Shown here: piece after piece, positions 1 to 9,889 of the stretch
Layout of the letters: every line of letters begins with the position of its first letter
Numbering within the stretch: the stretch's first letter is position 1
Assembly (NCBI RefSeq): GCF_029867415.1
Contig: NC_081184.1
Span: 104,517,692-104,581,691, forward strand
Length of the DNA: 64,000 nucleotides
Direction of reading: 5' to 3'
Origin: Vicia villosa
Lineage: Eukaryota; Streptophyta; Magnoliopsida; Fabales; Fabaceae
Program-made: the position numbers and the translations under genes
The notes under the pieces: generated by a model
The model's input: the letters and a program-made list of their open reading frames with translations, nothing else
Databases searched by the model: none
What the model was told of the DNA's origin: nothing

Positions 1-1018
1 CGTCCTCGCTACGACTACGTCTGCCCCCAATTCCAAATTGAAATTGGGAAATCTTCCATTAATGTTGAAAGCAGTTTATACAAAGAAGATAGCAAAGCGA
101 TAAACAATAAACCAAATTTGTCGATCCTTTGAATCTTCTTCCCCCTTAATCTTGAGTCAGATTAAGGTCTTCCAAGAGCTTCACTTTGATCCCTTTCTGC
201 AGTGTCTTGAATTGCTCGAACACTTGTTCTTCAATCTTCACACTCAGCTGGATCCTTGATGAAGCTTCTTGATAAAAACCCCCAAAATTCACCTATCTTG
301 GAGGATAAAACCCTAAGATTTTATTCACCAAAAACCCCACAAATCTTCACCCACTAGGAATCTTCAATTCCGTTCCATGGACGTTATCGAACTCGATCAC
401 TAACCCTCAACACAAGAATGATTATGTGTAATTGTGTTGGAGATGACGAAGAACGAAGATGAGAAGCCTTTGTGTATCTTTCAGTTGTTGGTGTTGATGA
501 GCAATAATGAACCTTGGACAATATATATGAGAGCTTATCAGTTGAAGCAGAGAAAACCAGAAATTTTGGCATTTTTGATCAGATAGGTCGACCTCTTGTA
601 GTGCTTAGGTCGACCTAACAGAGCTGCATATCCTTTGGATGTCATTTTTTCCCAGTTAGGTCGACCTGTTAAAGAAGTAGGTCGACCAGAATCCACTTCA
701 GATGCGTTTTGGGGACCTTTCCTCAGATTAGGCCGACCTAGTTATTGTGTAGGTCGACCTAGCAGAATGATATGTAATTTTCTTCATTTTAGGTCGACCT
801 GGGTTGGGAGTAGGTCGACCTGACTGCTGTTTTTCTAAGTTCCTCTTATTTTGCTTGTGTTGAGTCGACCTATATGCATAGTAGGTCGACCTGGTCTGTC
901 ATGAGTGACCAATGCTTGCTTTTCTTTGAGTTCTTCTGCTTGTGCCTTGTTGCTTGTATGCTTGTTGAGTTTGCCATGAATCAAAAACATCTTTGTGAGG
1001 TGTGGTCTTGTATTCACA
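1..1018 (-). repeat. 3' LTR of outer Copia element (truncated by window edge)
   Basis: It matches 18617-19635 over its whole length and ends on the plus strand with TTCACA, immediately followed by a pyrimidine-rich tract (polypurine tract on the minus strand). Read on the minus strand it begins TGTGAATAC. A TATATATA box for minus-strand transcription lies at 531-538, and an array of GTCGAC palindromes lies just upstream of it at 585-892. Confidence 0.88.
585..892. promoter_or_regulatory. Phased array of ten AGGTCGACCT palindromes in the LTR U3
   Basis: Ten copies of the 10-bp palindrome AGGTCGACCT or one- to two-base variants start at 585, 607, 658, 679, 730, 751, 791, 812, 862 and 883. The steps are 22, 51, 21, 51, 21, 40, 21, 50 and 21 bp, so copies come in pairs about two helical turns apart, and pairs are separated by about four or five turns. 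The proximal end of the array is 47 bp from the TATA-like sequence at 531-538, on the upstream side for minus-strand transcription. The position and dyad symmetry suggest binding sites for a dimeric protein. That function is inferred. Confidence 0.75.
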
Positions 1019-1135
1019 TACTCCCCCTTTTTGATGATGGCAAACCGGTAGTAGAAGCTTTGGCACTAAGTGGTAAAAGCTCCCCCGTACACTCAGCTGA
1101 GCTCCCCCGTACACTCAGCATCTATCTCCCCCTTT
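1019..1135 (-). promoter_or_regulatory. Polypurine tract cluster of outer element
   Basis: On the minus strand an AAAAAGGGGGAGTA tract abuts the 3' LTR, and three more GGGGGAG cores lie at about 1080, 1105 and 1129. The LTR-adjacent tract is the expected primer for plus-strand DNA synthesis. Repetition of the tract near the 3' LTR is a known Sirevirus trait. Confidence 0.7.
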
Positions 1136-1395
1136 GACAACATCAAAAAAGATACAAGAAAACAGAAGAGGAGAGTAACGAGAGAAACATAGATAAAACG
1201 CTAGCATTCATAGTGTAATAGATAAAAGATAGGTAGTAATAACATGAGAGCCAAACATGTTTAAAGGTACACTTTAACATACATGATAATCCAAGAGATT
1301 AACAAAAAAAGGCACAGTACGACAATATGTAAGAATATAACATAATGATAATGAAATGAAATGCAATAATATGATGATATGATGGAGAATGCACC
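1136..1395. other. Noncoding stretch between polypurine cluster and extra ORF
   Basis: A-rich sequence with no ORF or clear motif. It belongs to the outer element's 3' untranslated region. Confidence 0.5.
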
Positions 1396-2814
1396 CTAAC
1401 GCCTGCCCCTTCTTCCTCTTCCTCTTTGAAATGTATGAGGACGATCCTCTTCAACTTGTTCCAACAAATCAAGCACAGATAGATTGAGAGTGTTGAAGCT
1501 TTGGCTTATGTTGGCATGACGATGCAATGCCGTTTCCTCAAACTGTTTCTGTCTTAGAGTCGAGTTGGAGGCAAAAGTCTCAAAATCGCTTTTGTGGTCT
1601 TGAACCAAGTTGTACAACGATTGATATTGTCGTTGTTGTTCGTCATAGCGATCTTGTTGGAGCTGTTGCATTTGTTGGAATTGGAGCTGTTGTGTGTCGA
1701 AGTGTTGTTGTTGTAGGAGTTGCATATTCTCTAACATGGAAATGATGTTGATTTGATCCGGCGGAGGCGGAGCCGTGTATCCCCAAGGGATATCCTCTTG
1801 TTGTGGAGGAACATATCTCCAATTTGCATCCGTATCTGCAACATCTTCCATGTGGTGATCATCATCATTTGCATTGTCTTGATCAAGTCCTTCTTCTTCA
1901 TTACCTGCATTGTTTCCAAACTCCGTGGGATCATCATAATTGTAAATAACCTTCCCGGTTCCCTTTTGAATGAGATAGTAGGTTTTCCTAACTGGATTCC
2001 AATGGTATCCCAAAAGAGTCAAGGTGGTTTGTGAGAATTCTTGAGATTGGTGTATGCTGATGTAGTGTAAGCGATCAAGCCGCATGCCGAAATGATTGAC
2101 AATTGTTTGAATGATTGATCCATAACACATGGCTGTAGTTTTCTGTTGGACCTCATGAAACTTAGCAGCTAGGAAGTAAGGCCAATGTATACGCGTTCGG
2201 TTTTGTAGCAGATACATGAGCACAACTTCATTCCTTTCAATTCTTGAGTACCCCCCTGCTCTTGGTCGAATGATTCTTGAGATGACCCAATTTAGGAGCC
2301 TAGGATCTCGCTTCAGGTGACCGGCTGTTATTGTTTCATTAGGTTTGTCAAAGACGGAAGGATCTTTGAGGATAGATTTCATGTAGGCCACATGGTCATA
2401 GTTTCCCGGTACATCCCCGTCTTCCATACAGAATTCATCACCTACAATTTTGAGACCAAAGATACTAATCCAAGCCCGTTTGTCAACAACATGCGACCTA
2501 GAGCCCATTTTGAATCGGAAATTACAACCATCCCCTTTTGTAAATCCTGCATAGAAAGCCCTGACGGTATTTTCACAGTACGGAGTATCACATTGCACTA
2601 AGGGATGAATATTTTGATGTTCAATCAAAGCAGCGACATCGGGGATATCCATGTTTTTGACAAGATTTGGATCATAGGTATATTGCTTAACAATTTTTCT
2701 TTTCATCTGCCATTTCTCAAAATTTTCCCTACAATCAGGATGAACAAGAGCACTTACCGGTTGAGATGATGAACCAGAGGCAATTTCCTTTCCCTTTCTT
2801 GATTTTGGAGGCAT
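1396..2814 (-). CDS. Extra 472-codon ORF of the outer Copia element (putative plant transposon protein)
   Basis: An uninterrupted reading frame lies downstream of pol and upstream of the 3' LTR, in the same orientation, where some Sireviruses carry an envelope-like gene. The N-terminus is basic (MPPKSRKGKE). The central part, about residues 80-310, resembles the putative plant transposon protein domain found in many legume repeat ORFs; this is recognition from memory and needs a profile search. Residues about 315-345 are acidic (EEEGLDQD, NDDDHHMEDV). About residues 375-425 are glutamine-rich and probably coiled coil. The C-terminus is RGRGRRGRR. I see no signal peptide or transmembrane segment, so a classical envelope role is not supported. 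A palindrome array lies 136 bp upstream of its start. Function is unknown. Confidence 0.7.
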   Translation of the reverse strand: MPPKSRKGKEIASGSSSQPVSALVHPDCRENFEKWQMKRKIVKQYTYDPNLVKNMDIPDVAALIEHQNIHPLVQCDTPYCENTVRAFYAGFTKGDGCNFRFKMGSRSHVVDKRAWISIFGLKIVGDEFCMEDGDVPGNYDHVAYMKSILKDPSVFDKPNETITAGHLKRDPRLLNWVISRIIRPRAGGYSRIERNEVVLMYLLQNRTRIHWPYFLAAKFHEVQQKTTAMCYGSIIQTIVNHFGMRLDRLHYISIHQSQEFSQTTLTLLGYHWNPVRKTYYLIQKGTGKVIYNYDDPTEFGNNAGNEEEGLDQDNANDDDHHMEDVADTDANWRYVPPQQEDIPWGYTAPPPPDQINIISMLENMQLLQQQHFDTQQLQFQQMQQLQQDRYDEQQRQYQSLYNLVQDHKSDFETFASNSTLRQKQFEETALHRHANISQSFNTLNLSVLDLLEQVEEDRPHTFQRGRGRRGRR

Positions 2815-2949
2815 GGTTGTTGAGTAGTAGAGTGAGAGAGATGATTTGTGACAAATTTGGTGCTTGAGGAATTAGGGTTGGCCGTACAAGTGATATGCAA
2901 ATGAGCAAAAGAGGTAAAAGAAATGGTTATGTATGAAAGGATATGGGTC

Positions 2950-3155
2950 GGGTCGACCAACAGACCCACTTTTGGAAATTTTTGACGCAGTAGGTCGACC
3001 TAATGTAGAGCTTGGTCGACCTAACAGGAAGGTTGTTAAAAAATTGCAGTTTAGGTCGACCTAAAAGAAGGGTAGGTCGAAGTAACTGGGCGTTTTAACA
3101 ACATTTCTGAAAGAAGACTTGTTTAGGTCGACTCAGAGACATATTAGGTCGACCT
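2950..3155. promoter_or_regulatory. Second GTCGAC palindrome array, internal to the outer element
   Basis: Seven copies of the same palindrome family start at 2950, 2992, 3013, 3053, 3074, 3125 and 3146 (steps 42, 21, 40, 21, 51, 21). They lie between the extra ORF (start at 2814) and the end of pol. TATATATG occurs at 3182-3188, beyond the distal end of the array. The layout is thus a mirror image of the LTR array and its TATA box. It may be an internal promoter, either for the extra ORF or antisense to pol; neither is proven. Confidence 0.6.
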
Positions 3156-3159
3156 AAAT

Positions 3160-3530
3160 CCCAAAAATTTTGAAAATGCTCTATATATGATGTGTTTATG
3201 CCTAGTTACTTGATGTATGTTTATAATATGATATGCTATGATTTATGATGAAGCACATACATGAGTACGAGAGATATATGAATGAAGTCACTATAAGCAT
3301 GTTAATTGATAGCATATTATAGTCATCAATAATATTTTTGGAAGTGAACAACAACCACGTTACCGCCTTCTCAATATGTAGGTGTCACCTTTAGTGGAGG
3401 CCTTTAGTCATTGTGGAATGATTCCTGGCTTGATAATGAACTACCTTTACACTAAGAGAAATGTTAGCTTGAGAACAACCAATATATAGATATAAAGTAA
3501 AGGAATAACTTTAAGAGAAAACAAACGTAA
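3160..3530. other. Noncoding spacer between palindrome array and pol stop
   Basis: AT-rich sequence with a TATATATG at 3182-3188 and no ORF of note. It belongs to the outer element's region downstream of pol. Confidence 0.45.
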
Positions 3531-6473
3531 TTAGCCCAAATTAGAGATATCGAGTATCCCTAATTCCCTACGAATGTTGAAGTATTGCTCCGTTGCTAGA
3601 GGTTTGGTGAAGATGTCAGCTAGTTGCTTCTTGCTTTCTACATGTTCAAATGTAACGTCTCCTTTCTCTACATGATCTCTTAGGAAGTGATGCCTTATTT
3701 CAATATGCTTGGTTCGTGAGTGTAAGACAGGATTTTTACTCAAGTTTATGGCACTTGTGTTGTCGCACATGATAGGTATACGATCAAGCTTAATACCAAA
3801 GTCGAGAAGTTGTTGCTTGAGCCATAATATCTGCGCACAGCAGCTTCCGGCAGCTACATATTCTGCCTCAGCAGTAGATAATGCAACCGATACTTGTTTC
3901 TTGCTATGCCAACTTATTAACGAATTTGAGAATAGATGACATATTCCACTGGTGCTTTTTCTATTGGATTTGCAGCCAGCAAAATCTGAGTCGGAGAATC
4001 CTACCAAATAGCACTCATTTCCCTTTGGATACCATAGGCCATATGTAGTAGTTCCGCGTAAATATCTCAGAATTCTTTTGACAGCTTTTAAGTGAGATTC
4101 TTTTGGACAAGATTGATATCTTGCACACATACACACACTAAACATAATGTCTGGTCTTGAGGCAGTAAGATACAATAGTGAACCTATCATGCCTCGGTAC
4201 AATTTCACATCAACCTCTTTACCTTTCTCATCTTTGTCTAGGTTAGTATTTGTTGCCATAGGTGTGTCAATTTCCTTTGCTTCACTCATTCCAAATCTTT
4301 TGAGCAGCTCTGTACAGTATTTAGTTTGACTTACAAACGTTCCATGACTGAGTTGCTTGATTTGTAGACCAAGGAAGAAATTTAGCTCCCCCATGAGACT
4401 CATCTCAAATTCACTCTGCATAAGCTTAGAGAAATCTTTGACAAGTTTTGCATTAGTAGATCCAAATATAATATCATCTACATAAACTTGGACTAAGAGA
4501 ACATCTTTATCTTTTCTTTTAATAAAGAGAGTAGTGTCAACTTTACCCCTAGAGTACCCTTGACTAAGAAGAAATTTGCTCAAACGTTCGTACCAAGCCC
4601 GAGGGGCTTGTTTAAGACCGTATAGAGCACGTTTCAGCTTATAAACATGAGTTGGATACATGTAATTCTCAAAGCCGGGTGGCTGAGCAACATAGACTTC
4701 TTCATTTATATAGCCATTTAGAAAGGCACTTTTAACATCCATTTGGAATAGTTTGAATTCTTTAGAACACGCATAAGCAAGTAAGAGACGAATAGCTTCG
4801 AGACGTGCTACAGGAGCGTATGTCTCTTCATAATCAATACCTTCCTCTTGATTATAACCTTGGGCAACTAATCTAGCTTTGTTTCTAGTAATAACGCCGT
4901 TTTCATCAAGTTTGTTACGAAAAACCCATCTAGTGCCTATTACTTGATGATCTCCCGGATGAGGGACTAAGTCCCAAACATCATTCCGTTTAAATTGGTT
5001 TAATTCTTCTTGCATGGCCATTAGCCAATGCTCATCAAGTAATGCGTCCTTAGCGTTTTTCGGCTCAACTTGTGAAACAAAAGCAAAATGATGACAGAAG
5101 TTACTTATCTTTGAGCGTGTTGTAACGCCCTTTGAGATGTCTCCTATTATGTTGTCAATTGGATGGTCTTTCACATTTGTCCAGGCCTTAGGAAGTTCTT
5201 CATTGTTTGAGATGCTTTCCTTTTTACTTTCATCATGAGACTCATCTTTCTCTTTCTCAGCATCTTTCTTTACAATATTTTCATTCTCGTCTTCCTTATC
5301 TTGGACAATGTCTTCAGTGGATGGACCTGCACCATTGAACAAAAGACCTTTCTCGACATATTTTGTATAAGATTCATCAAAAGATACGTCTACTGACTCT
5401 TCTACTATAAGTAATCTTTTATTGTATACCCGATATGCTTTGCTAGATTGTGAGTAACCAAGGAAGATGCCCTCATCAGCTTTAGCATCGAATTTACCAA
5501 GATTATCCTTACCATTGTTCAAGACAAAACACTTGCAACCGAATACATAGAGATGAGATACATTTGGTTTTCTACCTTTTAGTAATTCATAGGGAGTTTT
5601 GTTCAGTATAGGACGTATTATTATCCTATTCAAAACATAACATGCGGTGCTAATCGCGTCAGCCCAGAAATACTTAGGTAGACTACCCTCATTCAGCATT
5701 GTTCTTGCCAACTCCTCTAGAACCCGATTTTTACGTTCAACCACACTGTTTTGTTGTGGTGTTCTAGGAGCTGAAAAGTTATGCTCAATTCCATGTTTAT
5801 CACAGTATTTTTCAAAAAGATAGTTTTCAAACTCTCCACCGTGATCACTTCGAATTGCAACTATTTTGGTACTCATTTTATTTTGACATAATCTTGCAAA
5901 TTGTGTGAAAGCTGGAAAAGTTTGATCCTTACTAGGTAGAAAGATTGTCCAACAAAATCTAGAGTAATCATCGACAATGACAAAACCATAGATGTTTCCA
6001 CCTATGCTTTTAGTCCTTGAAGGGCCAAAAAGATCCATGTGAAGTAGTTCAAGAGGGCGTGATGTTGAAACCACGTTCTTTGATTTAAAAGAGATTTTTG
6101 TTTGCTTTCCCTTTTGACAAGCATCACATAGATGATCTTTTGAAAACTTCATTTTAGGTAAGCCGATTACTAAATCTTTTGTGACAACTTTATTAAGTAA
6201 GTCAAAATTTATGTGGGCGAGACGTCTATGCCAAAGCCATGAGTCTTTGCCTAGAGCAACTAGACACTTGGTACTAGACTTGGATACCTCATCCAAGTTT
6301 AGCATATAGATGTTGTTTACTCTTAAGCCATTAAACATAATATCTCTTTTCTTAGTATGTTCTATTGTGCAGCCAGAATTTGTAAACATTACTTTAAAAT
6401 CTTTGTCGCACAATTGACTTATACTTAAAAGATTATGCTTAAGGCCTTCTACTAGCAGTACATCAGTTATAGT
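3531..6473 (-). pseudogene. Outer Copia pol, downstream part (integrase, RT, RNase H), split by insertion
   Basis: About 980 codons are open from the insertion junction to the stop. In order they show the GAG pre-integrase zinc region ([10 protein letters not shown] ... CDACQKGK), the integrase core ([31 protein letters not shown]), reverse transcriptase ([31 protein letters not shown]) and RNase H ([28 protein letters not shown]). This order is diagnostic of Copia. The reading frame upstream, with the protease, lies about 9.7 kb away at 16158-16373 because the inner element inserted between them. The first six codons of the open frame come from the inner LTR. No internal stop is seen, so the insertion appears to be its main lesion. 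Confidence 0.9.
6469..6473. repeat. Target-site duplication ATAGT (left copy) of inner element
   Basis: ATAGT precedes the TGAAGG start of the inner LTR here and follows the CTAACA end at 16153-16157. A 5-bp duplication is standard for LTR retrotransposon integration and fixes the insertion point within the outer pol. Confidence 0.93.
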
Positions 6474-7702
6474 TGAAGGATAGAAAAACACTTAGAAAGG
6501 GGGGGGTTTGAATAAGTGTAGTCTTAAAAACATGAACGATAAAAATAAATTCCACAGTTATTTTTATCCTGGTTCGTTGTTAACTAAACTACTCCAGGCC
6601 ACCCCCGCGGAGTGATTTACCTCACCTGAGGATTTAATCCACTAATCGCAACAGATTACAATGGTTTTCCACTTAGTCCGCGACTAAGTCTTCCAGAGTA
6701 TCCTGATCACAACCTGATCACTCCAGGAACAAATGCTTAGACACAAGCTAAGACTTTCTTAGAGTATCCTGACCACCACGTGATCACTCTAATTACAACT
6801 GCTTAGACACAAGCTAAGACTTCCTAGAGTATCCTGATCAACACTTGATCACTCTAGTTACTTACAAATTAATGTAATCAATTCTAAGAGTATTACAATT
6901 GCTTCTGAAAAGCTATAATCACAACAGTGATATTTCTCTTATCGTTTAAGCTTAATATCACTAATATATTACAACAGCAATGTAGTGAGCTTTGATGAAG
7001 ATGAAGTTTCTGAGCTTTGAATTGAACAGCGTTTCAGCAAGTTAATATTCACAGAATTTGGTTCAGAGTTGTTTCAGTGTTGGTAACCTTGCTTCTCATC
7101 AGAACTTCGTATTTATAGGCGTTTGAGAAGATGACCGTTGAGCGCATTTAATGCTTTGCGCGTTCCGTACAGCTTTGCATTTAATGTTTCACGCTTTTGT
7201 CAACTACCTCGAGCCTTGTTCACGCTGTGTCTACTGACGTTGCCTTTAATAGCTTTCAACGTTCCTTTTGTCAGTCAGCGTAGCCTGCCACCTGTACTTT
7301 CTTCTGATCTGATGTTTGTGAATATAATATTTGAATATCATCAGAGTCAAACAGCTTGGTGCATAGCATCTTCTTGTCTTCTGACCTTGAAGTGCTTCTG
7401 AGCGTGATACCATGAGAACTTCAGTGCTTCTGCTTCTGATCTCAAGTTCTTCTGATGCTTCCATAGACCCATGTTCTGATTCTGCCTTGACCATCTTCTG
7501 ATGTCTTGCCAGACCATGTTCTGATGTTGCATGCTGAACCTTCTGAGACAAAGCTTCTGAGCGCTGATTTGTGCATACTCTTTATATATTTCCTGAAAGG
7601 GAAATTGCAATGTATTAGAGTACCACATTATCTCACACAAAATTCATATCCTTGTTATCATCAAAACTAAGAATATTGATCAGAACAAATCTTGTTCTAA
7701 CA
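6474..7702 (-). repeat. 3' LTR of inner Copia element
   Basis: Bounded by TGAAGG and CTAACA on the plus strand and nearly identical to 14921-16152. Between about 6670 and 6860 it has three 65-66-bp blocks, each with a pair of TGATCA-type palindromes 11 bp apart, and CTTAG...CTAAG inverted repeats between them. Confidence 0.93.
6670..6860. repeat. TGATCA palindrome pairs in 65-66-bp tandem blocks (inner LTR)
   Basis: TGATCA or TGACCA begins at 6704/6715, 6770/6781 and 6835/6846: 11 bp within each pair, 66 and 65 bp between blocks. Each block also holds a CTTAG...CTAAG hairpin-like repeat. The array recurs in the other LTR at about 15115-15310. It is a candidate cluster of protein-binding sites in the LTR, by analogy with known palindromic repeats in Sirevirus LTRs. 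Confidence 0.7.
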
Positions 7703-7866
7703 ATCTCCCCCTTTTTGATGATGACAAAAAACATATATAAATGATATGAATTTGCGATCAGAAAGAGCAGACGGCTAAAGACAAATTACACAGCTATAGC
7801 GTAAGCATGTGAATATGTCTCCCCCTGAGATTAATAATCTCCCCCTGAGATGAATAATCTCCCCCT
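7703..7866 (-). promoter_or_regulatory. Polypurine tract cluster of inner element
   Basis: On the minus strand AAAAAGGGGGAGAT abuts the LTR. Three further GGGGGAG copies in a short repeat lie at about 7820-7866, and another AAAAAGGGGGAG occurs near 8860. Tract repetition next to the 3' LTR is a Sirevirus feature. Confidence 0.75.
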
Positions 7867-7924
7867 GAAATAAATACTCGAAGAACTTTAATAATAGAAG
7901 ACTTCCCTGATTATTTCGGTAGAG

Positions 7925-8290
7925 ACGATCACATAAGCTTCTTGCTTCTGATAATTCATAGCTTCTGACTTTTGCTTCCATTGGACAGCTTCAGAACTTG
8001 AATTTCTTTAGATCCCTAGAACACTCACAGCTTCTGATTCCTGCTTCCATTTAGGACAGCTTCAGAACTTGAATTTCTTTGATCTTCAGAATATTCACAG
8101 CTTCTGATTCCTGCTTCCATTTAGGACAGCTTCAGAACTTGAATTTCTTTGATCTTCAGAACATTCACAGCTTCTGATTCATGCTTCCATTTAGGACAGC
8201 TTCAGAACTTGAGTTTTCTGGATCTTTAGAACATTCACAGCTTCTGATTTCTGCTTCCCTCGGATAGCTTCAGAGCTTTGAATTTCTTCT
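7925..8290. repeat. Tandem repeat (about 60-bp unit) in inner element 3' region
   Basis: About five imperfect copies of a unit containing CACAGCTTCTGATTCCTGC, TTCCATTTAGGACAGCTTC and AGAACTTGAATTTC follow each other. They lie in the untranslated region between pol and the 3' LTR. Confidence 0.75.
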
Positions 8291-8534
8291 TACATCTCTT
8301 CATGCTAGATTGTATCAGAACATTGTTGAATGTACCAGAGCATCATCAGAGCATCTCTACATCCTGAAATGTTACAGAACAAAACTAAACGACAAAAGTC
8401 AGCATGAATGAGTTAGAACATAAAGTGTGTATCAGAACACAAAATATGTATCAGAGCCATATAAGCCATATAGAATATATCAGATCCAATAGACAATGTA
8501 TCAGAGCAAATAGACAATGATTTGGATCATATTC

Positions 8535-8705
8535 TATTATCAGAATTTCTGATCATTCTTCCTTCTTGCTTCTGATTCTGAAGCTTCCTATCACTCAGCT
8601 TGCTTCAAGAATCCAAGAGATATTTCTGATCATTCTTCCTTCTTGCTTCTGATTCTGAAGCTTCCTAGCACTCAGCTTGCTTCAAGAATCCCAGAGCTTG
8701 ATTCA
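8535..8705. repeat. Two-copy direct duplication in inner element 3' region
   Basis: A segment of about 80 bp starting at TTTCTGATCATTCTTCC and ending near GCTTCAAGAATCC occurs twice in tandem with one or two changes. Confidence 0.7.
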
Positions 8706-9188
8706 TCATCTTGTTGCTTCTCATGTTGATCTTGAATCTTTGATTCCTGCATCAACACAACTTAGAAACATATGAAGCTTGCAGCTTCTGTTAGTAAATG
8801 TGAGGTCTTTTTACTCGGTAACTGATAATATTAATCAGATCATTTATCATATATTTTCTCCCCCTTTTTGTCATAACATCAAAAAAACATAAAAGATTCA
8901 GATGTAAAGCAAGAGACAAAAGGAAAGAAACATAGATAACTTTTCATTGATTTCAACAAGAAGGATTACAAAAGGGAAATGCAGGAAAACAGATGCAACA
9001 AGGAAAGAAAACTACAAAGACTTAAAGCCTAAGACTCTATCCTACGCAAAGACTGCGCAAACAACTCAAGAACCCTCTGGTCTTCAGTTTGTTCAGCCAT
9101 GGAAGCTTGAAAACTCTTCATGCCTGTCCAGACTAGAACCTCCACTGTAGGAGAGATCCAAGAGACCAAAGAGGAAGTGAGGGACAGT
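8706..9188. other. Inner element 3' untranslated region
   Basis: No ORF I can support. It contains one AAAAAGGGGGAG-type tract on the minus strand near 8860. Confidence 0.4.
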
Positions 9189-9476
9189 TCATAGACAGGG
9201 AGCTAATGTTGCAAACGGGCTCCAGTGACTCAAGAAGGTCTTCTTCCTTTGGATAAATGTTGATAACAGCATTGAAGAAGAGATCTGTCTTGAAAGAGAC
9301 TTGGAGAGCCATCCCAAGATATGCTTCACATCCTGTAACTGATTAACCCTTCCATCCGTTCTCATTGAGTTGAAAGGATTCATGATGAACGCTAGGTTGA
9401 AGATGAATGAACTAGGGTTTATGCCAAAGAAAAACTTTGTTGGACAAGAGAGAAAAAGAAAGAGAAAGAGAGCCAA
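9189..9476 (-). pseudogene. Short decayed accessory ORF downstream of inner pol
   Basis: A 95-codon frame contains NPFNSMRTDGRVNQLQDVKH and SLSRQISSS, after a hydrophobic leader that may be fortuitous. Beyond a likely frameshift near 9255 another frame continues the theme (EEDLLESLEP). I recall similar short proteins behind pol in legume Sirevirus-type elements, so I read this as the remnant of an accessory ORF, with low certainty. Its role is unknown. Confidence 0.4.
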
Positions 9477-9889
9477 GACTTATTGAAAAAATGCAACGAA
9501 ATGAAGGAATAAATAGAGGGAAAAAGAAGAGGGAAACGTTCGAGGAATATAAAAAAGAAAAGAAGGGCAATAAAAGAAATGATGAATGGCATTTAATGTT
9601 ATTTGACATGAGGAGAGATAATAATGACAAAAGACGAGATTTGCACAGTTACCTAAGTAGACGTCCCCTCAACTGCACGCACGCTTGTCCAGGAATAGTG
9701 AACACGTGTTTACCATCTGGATAGCCAGTTACAGCTGTTTTGCTTTTAAAGAGATTCTGAATTAACTTAGACAATGAAACGTTAGTAATAACTGAATCAC
9801 AATTTCTAATTGATTTCAATCAGAACTTCTTATAACAAAAAAAACCAATTTCATTTCAGAAGATATTCATACAAGATCTTCTCATCTTC

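Noticed and set aside
7138..7640. Identical ORFs of 87-101 codons in this LTR and at 15588-16090 as a duplicated gene.
   Set aside because: They are LTR sequence, duplicated because the LTR is; no protein family is recognisable and frames on both strands are open.
9437..9724. A 95-codon plus-strand ORF rich in K, R and E.
   Set aside because: It is the complement of a pyrimidine-rich stretch in the inner element's 3' region; composition alone explains it.
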